Of a stretch of 64,000 bases of DNA, positions 57,215 to 64,000 are shown one piece after another. Source of the stretch: Aureimonas mangrovi (GTDB lineage Bacteria; Pseudomonadota; Alphaproteobacteria; Rhizobiales; Rhizobiaceae); assembly GCF_014058705.1 (NCBI RefSeq), contig NZ_CP059692.1, positions 1,245,001 to 1,309,000 on the forward strand, given 5' to 3'. Position 1 is the stretch's first letter. Each line of letters opens with the position of its first letter. Made by a program: the position numbers and the translations under genes. Under the pieces are notes generated by a model, which worked only from the letters and a program-made list of their open reading frames with translations, was not told the DNA's origin and searched no databases.

Positions 57215-58471
57215 TCAGTGCGCGACGGCGGCCGCGGCCGCCTCGTCGATGAGCACGCCGTCACGGAAGCGCTCGATGGTGAAGGGCGCATTGATCGGAT
57301 GTGGCTCGTCCCGCGCGATCGTGTGGGCGAGAAGGTTGCCCGCGCCCGGCGTCGCCTTGAAGCCTCCGGTGCCCCATCCGCAATTGACGTAAAGCCCTTT
57401 GACCGGCGTCTTGGCGATGATCGGCGAGCGGTCGGGCGTCACGTCGACGATGCCGCCCCAGTTGCGCAGCATGCGCATGCGCCGGAACTGCGGGAAGAGC
57501 TCGCAGATGGCGTCGAGCGTATGGTTTGCGATGTGGAGCCCGCCGCGCTGGGTGTAGGACGTGTAGGCGTCCGTGCCCGCGCCGATGACGAGTTCGCCCT
57601 TGTCGGACTGCGAGATGTAGGCGTGGATTGTGTTGGACATCACCACGCAGGGGAAGATCGGCTTGATCGGCTCGGAGACGAGCGCCTGCAGCGGGTAGCT
57701 CTCAAGCGGCATGCGCACGCCCGCCATCGACATGACGACGGAGGAGTTGCCCGCGGCGGAGACGCCGATCTTCCTCGTGCGGATCGGCCCGCGCGATGTC
57801 TGGACGCCCGTTACCGCGCCGGACGCATCGCGCTCGATGGCCGTCACCTCGCAGTTCTGGATGATGTCGACTCCGCGATCGGAGGCCGCGCGCGCATAGC
57901 CCCATGCGACCGCGTCGTGCCGCGCCGTGCCGCCGCGCCTCTGGAGTGCGCCGCCCAGCACCGGGTAGCGCATCGTCGATGCGTCGATGTTCAGCGGCGG
58001 GCAGAATTCCTGGCACTCCTGCGCGCTCAGCCACTCGTTGTCGACGCCGGCCAGCCGGTTGGCGTGGACGTGGCGCTTGAACACCTGCACGTCGTGGATG
58101 TTGTGGGCCAGCATCAGCACGCCGCGCGCCGAATACATGACGTTGTAGTTAAGGTCCTGCGACAGGCCCTCCCACAGCTTCACCGCGTGGTCGTAGAGCG
58201 CGGCGGACTCCTCGAACAGGTAGTTCGAGCGGATGATGGTGGTGTTGCGGCCCGTGTTGCCGCCGCCAATCCAGCCCTTCTCCAGCACCGCAACGTTGGT
58301 GATGCCGTGTTCCTTGGCGAGATAGTAGGCGGCCGCCAGCCCATGGCCGCCGCCGCCGATGATCACGGCGTCGTACTCTGCCTTGGGCGCAGCGTCCCGC
58401 CATTGCGAGCGCCACTCGCGATTGCTCTTGAGCGCCTTGGCGACGAGCTGGAAACCGGAAAATCGCTGCAT
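57215..58471 (-). CDS. soxB: Sarcosine oxidase beta subunit
   Basis: A 418-residue flavoprotein of the DAO family. VIIGGGGHGLAAAYYLA binds FAD. His185 in GTARHD aligns by position with the His that carries covalent FMN in this enzyme group. The C-terminus has NCGWGTGGFKATPG. It oxidises sarcosine to glycine with release of hydrogen peroxide in the tetrameric complex. The start at 58471 follows AGGA; the frame upstream to 58885 is not coding. It is the first gene of the minus-strand unit and diverges from the CoA-transferase operon, 196 bp away. Confidence 0.95.
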   Translation of the reverse strand: MQRFSGFQLVAKALKSNREWRSQWRDAAPKAEYDAVIIGGGGHGLAAAYYLAKEHGITNVAVLEKGWIGGGNTGRNTTIIRSNYLFEESAALYDHAVKLWEGLSQDLNYNVMYSARGVLMLAHNIHDVQVFKRHVHANRLAGVDNEWLSAQECQEFCPPLNIDASTMRYPVLGGALQRRGGTARHDAVAWGYARAASDRGVDIIQNCEVTAIERDASGAVTGVQTSRGPIRTRKIGVSAAGNSSVVMSMAGVRMPLESYPLQALVSEPIKPIFPCVVMSNTIHAYISQSDKGELVIGAGTDAYTSYTQRGGLHIANHTLDAICELFPQFRRMRMLRNWGGIVDVTPDRSPIIAKTPVKGLYVNCGWGTGGFKATPGAGNLLAHTIARDEPHPINAPFTIERFRDGVLIDEAAAAAVAH

Positions 58472-58667
58472 CGTGATCCTGTCGCAAACCTGCGGCTGCG
58501 AGCTTTGCATTCCCGGTGCGGCGGCACGATGATCATCGCGTGCCGATTGAGTATGAATGCGACATGACGCTCGCGCAGCCACTACAATGCTGCGGGCGCG
58601 AGGGTGCCGCTTGCAAGAGGCTGCTCGTCTTAGTAGGTCGAGCGCGACAGGTTGGAGGACCCCGCTG

Positions 58668-59407
58668 ATGAAGAAGCTGTATTCCGACGCCACTGAGGCC
58701 CTGGCGGGCCTTCTGCACGACGACATGACGATCATGGCCGGCGGCTTCGGCCTTTGCGGCATGCCGGGCGTCCTTATCGAGGCTGTTCGCGAATCGGGCG
58801 TGAAGGGCCTGACGGTCATCTCCAACAATGCCGGCATCGACGGCGCGGGTCTCGGCCTGCTCCTCGAGACACGCCAGATCCGCAAGATGATCTCGTCCTA
58901 TGTCGGCGAGAACAAGCTCTTTGCCCAGCAGTATCTGGCGGGCGAGCTGGAGATCGAGTTCAACCCGCAGGGCACGATGTCGGAGCGCATCCGTGCCGGC
59001 GGCGCAGGTATTCCCGCCTTCTTCACGCGTACCGGCGCCGGCACGATGATCGCCGAGGGCAAGGAAACGCGCGAGTTCGACGGTGAGAGCTACATCATGG
59101 AGACCTGGCTGCAGGCCGATCTCGCGCTCGTCCATGCCTGGAAGGCGGACCCTGAAGGCAACCTTGTCTACCGGAAGACGGCGCGCAACTTCAATCCGAT
59201 GATGGCCACGGCGGCCAAGGTGACGGTGGCGCAGGTCGAGCATTATGTCGGAGCCGGCGAGATCGACGGCGACGCGGTCCACACGCCTGGCATTTACGTG
59301 AAGCGGATGATCGATCTCGGCGAGGGCTTCGAGAAGCGCATCGAGCGCGTGACGACGCGCCCGCGCGAGACGGCCGGTGCCGCTGCCGGCGCAGGGGAGG
59401 AAATCTG

Positions 59408-59408
<1 letters not shown>
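58668..59408 (+). CDS. scoA: 3-oxoacid CoA-transferase subunit A
   Basis: A 246-residue class I CoA-transferase alpha subunit. [16 protein letters not shown] and [15 protein letters not shown] are the SCOT-A hallmarks. With subunit B it moves CoA from succinyl-CoA to acetoacetate. The start at 58668 follows GGAGGA; the frame upstream to 58557 is intergenic. The stop overlaps scoB by one base. Acetoacetate is an end product of leucine breakdown, the pathway of the operon at 21-28 kb. Confidence 0.92.
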
Positions 59409-60070
<662 letters not shown>

Positions 60071-60074
60071 GGCC

Positions 60075-60099
60075 GGGCGGCCGGCGTTCCCGGCCGCCC
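60075..60099 (+). terminator. Hairpin after scoB
   Basis: A perfect 10-bp stem, GGGCGGCCGG (60075-60084) with CCGGCCGCCC (60090-60099), loop CGTTC. The T run comes 7 nt later (GAGGTTTTTG) and also forms part of the next gene's translation start region, so termination may be partial. Confidence 0.55.
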
Positions 60100-60112
60100 A
60101 TCGAGGTTTTTG

Positions 60113-61333
60113 ATGGCTGAGAGCGCGCGGGGCGCAAATCCCGGACGTCTGCTGGCGGGCGGGGGCGGCCTTCTGGTCCTGACGTATCTCGGCTTCGTCA
60201 GCCTCGGGCTGCCCGATGCCTCCTACGGGGTCGCGTGGCCCTCGTTGCGCGACAGTTTCATGCTGCGCGAAGGTGCTTTCGGCCTTGGCCTTGCGGCCGT
60301 CGGCATCGGTTTCCTGTGCTCCAGCCTTTCGGCGGGGTCGCTTTTACGCCGCTTCGGCGTCGGGCGGCTTCTGGGCGGCTCGACCCTTATCGCGGGCCTC
60401 GGACTGGCCGGTTTCGCCTTCGCGCCATCCTGGCCGATCTTCCTCGCCTTCGGCCTTGCGGTCGGTCTTGGTGGCGGCGCGATCGATTCCGGCCTGAACG
60501 CCTATGCGGCGGGACATTACTCGGCCCGGCAGATGAACTGGCTGCATGCGGCCTTCGGGCTCGGTGCCGCGCTCGGGCCGCTGGCGATGACGGCGGCTGT
60601 CGCGGCCGACCAATGGCGCATCGGCTACGGTGCGCTCTCCGCGACGATGATCGCGCTGTCGGTCCTTTTCATCGCGACGCGGCGGCTGTGGGCGGCGGCA
60701 GGCGGCGTCTCGGCCGCTCATGACAGCGCGACGGCGCCGGCTCCCGTGCGAGAGGCGATCCGCCACAAGGGGGTGCAACTCCAGACCCTCGCCTTCTTCG
60801 TCTATGCGGGCCTGGAGATCGGCCTCGGTCAATGGGCGTTCGCCGTCCTGTCGCAGACGCGGGGCCTTTCGGTGGAGGCTGCGGGTTTCTGGACGGGCGT
60901 CTTCTGGTTCATGCTTTTCGCCGGGCGCGTTCTCCTCGGCTTCGGGGCGGACCGCATCGGACCTGCGCGCCTTGTCGGCGGCGGCGCCGCCGTGTCGCTC
61001 GCCTCGGTCCTCTGGTTCGTGATCGATCCGGGAGGCAGCGGCGTTCTCGGTCTCGCACTGGCGGGCTTCGCGCTGGCGCCGATCTTCCCGATGCTGATGC
61101 ACATGACGCCCGAGCGCGTCGGCCGAGAACTCGCCGGCCACGCTGTCGGCTTTCAGGTTTCGGCCGCGATGACGGGCGGGGTGGTCATTCCGTCACTGGC
61201 GGGCTTCGTCGCAGGCTGGTGGGGCCTCGGCGCGGTGCCCACCTTCTTCCTGATCGTGGCGGTAATCTATTTCGCGCTCTCGTTGCGACTTTCGGCCATC
61301 TCAGTCAAAGATTATGCAATCAAAGATAGATGA
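60113..61333 (+). CDS. MFS transporter
   Basis: A 406-residue membrane protein with about twelve helices. LPDASYGVAWPSLRDSF is a conserved opening of a sugar/organic acid or FucP-like MFS group, and RFGVGRLLGGSTL is the loop 2-3 signature in modified form. Substrate unknown. The ATG at 60113 follows GAGG; TTG 60110 is possible. It follows the CoA-transferase operon across a hairpin and precedes a GntR regulator, so it may be controlled by it. Confidence 0.85.
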   Translation: MAESARGANPGRLLAGGGGLLVLTYLGFVSLGLPDASYGVAWPSLRDSFMLREGAFGLGLAAVGIGFLCSSLSAGSLLRRFGVGRLLGGSTLIAGLGLAGFAFAPSWPIFLAFGLAVGLGGGAIDSGLNAYAAGHYSARQMNWLHAAFGLGAALGPLAMTAAVAADQWRIGYGALSATMIALSVLFIATRRLWAAAGGVSAAHDSATAPAPVREAIRHKGVQLQTLAFFVYAGLEIGLGQWAFAVLSQTRGLSVEAAGFWTGVFWFMLFAGRVLLGFGADRIGPARLVGGGAAVSLASVLWFVIDPGGSGVLGLALAGFALAPIFPMLMHMTPERVGRELAGHAVGFQVSAAMTGGVVIPSLAGFVAGWWGLGAVPTFFLIVAVIYFALSLRLSAISVKDYAIKDR

Positions 61334-61454
61334 TGTCGTTCGTGTTAATACAGAAAGGCGTTGGATAGCGGGTTAAATCAGTCGGAAGGCGGAGCCTGAC
61401 ATTCTTAAGATCGCTTGAATGCGCCTTAAAGTTGTGCCACTCAAGGTTGTGACG

Positions 61455-62195
61455 ATGTCCACGCCTGGGAGTGCGCCGATGTCCTTGAGCAAGCCATTCA
61501 ACACCCGCCCGCTTTATCAACAGGTGGCCGACGAGTTCATCTCGCGCATCGTCTCCAGGCAATGGGCGCCGGGGCAGGCGATCGAGAACGAGACGGAGAT
61601 CGCCCGCTCTCTGGGCATCAGCCTCGGAACCGTTCGAAAGGCGTTCGACATCCTGACCGAGCACAAGCTCCTGGAGCGGCACCAGGGCAAGGGCACGGTG
61701 GTCTGCGATCCGGAAGCGGGGGCGATGCGCAGCCGCTTCTCCAACATCTTCGACCGGGCGGGCCGCCGCGTTGCCGGCGAGGTGACCATCCACGACGTCT
61801 CGCTCGATCTCGCCGAACCCGCCGTCGCGGAACGGATGGGGCTCACCCCCCGCACGCCGGTGATCCGCTTCGGACGGCGCCGCACCCATCTCGGCCGGTG
61901 TTTCATGCACGAAACGGTCAGCCTGCGTGTGGGCGCGGCCTCGCAGTCGATGACCCAGGCCGAACTCGACATGGCCGCGGCGAGCCGCTGGATCGGCCAC
62001 GACCTCGCGACGCACAAGGTGGAGGAGGTGGGCTGCGAGCCTGCCGACGAGGCCGATGCGGCGCTGTTCGGCATCGCTCCCGGCGCGAGCGTGATGACGT
62101 TGAAGCGGCTCGTCATGTCCTACCAGCGGCGGCCGCTGGAACTGCGCGTCGCGCGCTGCCATCTCGGTCCCGACCTCGCCTATCTTTCGCAGTAG
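61455..62195 (+). CDS. GntR-family regulator with UTRA effector domain
   Basis: A 246-residue HutC-type regulator. The winged helix lies at about residues 15-78 (LYQQVADEFISRIVSRQWAPG, ARSLGISLGTVRKAFDIL, QGKGTVV). The C-terminal UTRA domain (about 90-245) binds a small ligand. Start codons at 61419, 61455 and 61479 are all possible; 61455 has AAGG at fair spacing. Its targets are unknown. The preceding 120 bp are AT-richer than the surroundings and may hold its promoter. Confidence 0.85.
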   Translation: MSTPGSAPMSLSKPFNTRPLYQQVADEFISRIVSRQWAPGQAIENETEIARSLGISLGTVRKAFDILTEHKLLERHQGKGTVVCDPEAGAMRSRFSNIFDRAGRRVAGEVTIHDVSLDLAEPAVAERMGLTPRTPVIRFGRRRTHLGRCFMHETVSLRVGAASQSMTQAELDMAAASRWIGHDLATHKVEEVGCEPADEADAALFGIAPGASVMTLKRLVMSYQRRPLELRVARCHLGPDLAYLSQ

Positions 62196-62219
62196 ATGGC
62201 TATCGCGCGGCGTTCGCGG

Positions 62220-62235
62220 TTAACCACGCGTTAAC
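62220..62235 (+). promoter_or_regulatory. Consensus CtrA binding box
   Basis: TTAACCACGCGTTAAC fits TTAA-N7-TTAAC exactly. It lies 77 bp upstream of the gene at 62312 and 25 bp after the GntR gene. CtrA is the master cell-cycle response regulator of alphaproteobacteria. Confidence 0.6.
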
Positions 62236-62311
62236 GTGATCGCACTGGAGGCGGCACGCCGTGCTACGACCGCGCGTTCAACGCGGTCTTGGCCGCACAG
62301 GGATCCCGCCG

Positions 62312-63646
62312 ATGTCGCAATCGCATTCCTACACGCTTCGCGGTCAGATCGGCCGGCTCGACCTAATGACGCGTATGGTGCTGGCGATCCTGTCCACGGG
62401 GTCGGGTGTCTTCACCTATATCGGCGTGCGCGACCTCATCGACGGATCGCCGACGACGGTCTTTCTCGGCGCGATCATCTATTCGGTGGCGGTTTCCGTC
62501 GCGATCTACGGCTTCTGGACCTATCTCATGCGCATCATGCCGCATGTGCGCCAGCGCGCCGGGCGCGGGATGCTTTATCTCGCGATGGCGGTCGGCGCGG
62601 TGATGATCATGGCGATGTCGGCCTGGCTGAACGCCGCCGCGCTCGCCGGCGGCGCGGCGCTGGAACAACACCTTTCCGTCACCACCGAGGAGTATCAGCA
62701 GCGGCTGAACGAGGCTCACGAGAACGCGCTCGCCGCGCAGAGCCTGATCCCGGACATCGAACTCGCCTCCCAGCGCTTCTCGCGCCTTGCCGACGAGGAA
62801 CGGTCTTCCGGCGCGCTGACCGGTACGTCGGGCCTCGGCACCGTCGTCCAGCTTCTCAGCCAGATGTCGACGCAACTCGACGGGCTCGCCGCCGAAATCC
62901 GCTCCTCGCGCGAGCGGGTGCAGACGCTTTTCGACGAAGGCGGTACGCGGCTGGCCGAGATGCGCCGACTCGTGGCGGGCGAGGGGCCTGTCGCCGATCG
63001 CTCCACCCAGTTCGCCGAGCAGGCGACGGCGCTGTCCGGCATTGTCGCCTCGCTCCAGCAGACCTCGGTTGCGCCGGCCGTTCGCCGCGCCGCCGAGGAC
63101 CTCGGCCGCTCCTTCATCGCGCCGGTCGCCGGCGGGCTGGAGCCCGGCCTGCGAGACCGCCAGAGCGAGGTGCTGGCGCGGGTCGAGCAATCCGTCCGCC
63201 AGCAGAGCGCCGCGCTCGCGGCCGCGGCTGACGATATCCTCGCGCGTCCGCCCGTCGCGGCGATGCGCTTTACGCCGCTCTCCAAGCCGGATGCGGTGAT
63301 CCGTTATGCGGGAGACTTCCTGCCCTCCTGGGCGGGCGCCATCGCCATCGACCTGATGCCGGCCGTGCTGGTGCTCATCCTCGTCATCACGCAGGACCAG
63401 ATTCGCCGGGAGGAGGGCGAGGCCGGTTTCGTCGATATGAGTGCGGCCGACATGATGCGGGCCTTCGAGATACAGCGCCGCCTCGCGGCCGCCCAGGCAC
63501 CCGTTCCAGGCACGGCCGACGGGGTCGCCGCGCCAGCGTCACATTTGTCCGAGTCGCCACCGGGGCCCGCCCCGTCTCCAGACGAGATCGTTCAGCAGAA
63601 TCAGCCGACACCCTTCCACGGGCGCCGCGGCGCCGGCCCGGCCTGA
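62312..63646 (+). CDS. Membrane protein with coiled-coil domain, function unknown
   Basis: A 444-residue protein. Three membrane segments occupy about residues 20-115 (VLAILSTGSGVFTYIGV, VFLGAIIYSVAVSVAIYGFW, GMLYLAMAVGAVMIMAM). A long helical, probably coiled-coil periplasmic part follows (about 120-330), then one more membrane helix (AGAIAIDLMPAVLVLILVI, about 350) and a Pro-rich cytoplasmic tail. No known family is recognised. The start at 62312 has AGGGA before it. A consensus CtrA box sits upstream and a second membrane protein follows 21 bp later, so the pair may be a cell-cycle controlled envelope unit. Confidence 0.8.
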   Translation: MSQSHSYTLRGQIGRLDLMTRMVLAILSTGSGVFTYIGVRDLIDGSPTTVFLGAIIYSVAVSVAIYGFWTYLMRIMPHVRQRAGRGMLYLAMAVGAVMIMAMSAWLNAAALAGGAALEQHLSVTTEEYQQRLNEAHENALAAQSLIPDIELASQRFSRLADEERSSGALTGTSGLGTVVQLLSQMSTQLDGLAAEIRSSRERVQTLFDEGGTRLAEMRRLVAGEGPVADRSTQFAEQATALSGIVASLQQTSVAPAVRRAAEDLGRSFIAPVAGGLEPGLRDRQSEVLARVEQSVRQQSAALAAAADDILARPPVAAMRFTPLSKPDAVIRYAGDFLPSWAGAIAIDLMPAVLVLILVITQDQIRREEGEAGFVDMSAADMMRAFEIQRRLAAAQAPVPGTADGVAAPASHLSESPPGPAPSPDEIVQQNQPTPFHGRRGAGPA

Positions 63647-63667
63647 TCCTTCGAGCACGAGACCCCG

Positions 63668-64000
63668 ATGATCGGTGAGGAGCCTTCCCCCTCTCGCTTC
63701 GAGCGCTTCGTCCTGTCGATCCCGGACGGGGCGATCCTGCGAGGCCTGTTCGTCGGCGTGATCGGCTTGACGGGCTGGGTGCTCTCGCAGGATGTCGTGT
63801 CGATCTACCGTGCGGAGAGTGACCGGGCGCGCACGATGCGCACACAGCCGATGCCGCTTTCGCGGCCCATTCCGGGGGACCAGATCCGCCCCTATCTGCC
63901 GCGCACCATTCCCGTCGGGCCGGATCGCGGCGAGCCGGAGTTGCCGGGCTATGACGGGCCGGCGGGTGGCGAGGCGATGAGCCAGCCGATGCGCTTCGCC
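63668..64000 (+). CDS. Membrane-anchored protein of unknown function (5' part)
   Basis: The first 111 codons of a gene that runs off the window. The N-terminus MIGEEPSPSRFERFVLSIPDG is cytoplasmic, one membrane helix follows (ILRGLFVGVIGLTGWVLS), then a Pro-rich periplasmic stretch (PYLPRTIPVGP). No stop codon occurs before the end. It lies 21 bp after the coiled-coil membrane protein in the same direction and is probably cotranscribed. Confidence 0.7.
   Translation, partial: MIGEEPSPSRFERFVLSIPDGAILRGLFVGVIGLTGWVLSQDVVSIYRAESDRARTMRTQPMPLSRPIPGDQIRPYLPRTIPVGPDRGEPELPGYDGPAGGEAMSQPMRFA

Overview
The window is 64 kb of GC-rich, gene-dense bacterial chromosome. The likely source is an alphaproteobacterium, probably Hyphomicrobiales. 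Supporting signs are heterotetrameric sarcosine oxidase beside a Rieske-type betaine demethylase, a complete Liv transporter, a ROSE-like thermometer before an Hsp20 gene, a consensus CtrA box and a DUF459 protein. The assignment is inferred from gene content; no rRNA or tRNA gene was seen.

Layout. Positions 1-4.7 kb hold the end of hisN, an alpha/beta hydrolase, a small secreted protein, an Hsp20 chaperone with heat-shock promoter and thermometer, a lipoprotein, an Rmf-like ribosome hibernation protein and an L-threonine aldolase. Positions 4.9-11.3 kb hold gltB and gltD (glutamate synthase). Positions 11.3-13.9 kb hold a two-gene cell-envelope unit: a DUF459 SGNH-like protein that lacks catalytic residues, and an MltB-type lytic transglycosylase. 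Positions 14.4-21.4 kb are a Liv-type ABC importer operon that continues into a GMC alcohol dehydrogenase and an enoyl-CoA hydratase. Positions 21.4-28.1 kb, on the minus strand, are an isovaleryl-CoA/methylcrotonyl-CoA (leucine) operon ending in an acyl-CoA synthetase. It diverges from an Lrp regulator and a fused indolepyruvate:ferredoxin oxidoreductase (28.3-32.4 kb). Positions 32.5-35 kb hold an esterase/VOC-dioxygenase pair resembling the Mhq quinone-detoxification genes, and murQ. Positions 35.2-40.6 kb are a cytochrome oxidase cluster with a subunit I-III fusion.

Positions 40.6-58.5 kb form a choline-to-glycine island. It contains choX (choline-binding protein), a single ORF fusing the repressor BetI to betaine-aldehyde dehydrogenase BetB, betA (choline dehydrogenase), a DMGDH-like FAD/GcvT enzyme, gbcA/gbcB (betaine demethylase) and soxBDAG (sarcosine oxidase). 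These steps can convert choline to glycine via betaine aldehyde, betaine, dimethylglycine and sarcosine. An unrelated SDR/TetR pair and a membrane protein of unknown function interrupt the island. The BetI-BetB fusion, with two matching palindromic operators between choX and the fusion gene, is the most unusual element of the window: a metabolic enzyme that appears to carry its own repressor domain.

Positions 58.7-64 kb hold a 3-oxoacid CoA-transferase, an MFS transporter, a GntR/UTRA regulator, and two membrane proteins of unknown function behind a perfect CtrA-type box. The second of these runs off the window end.
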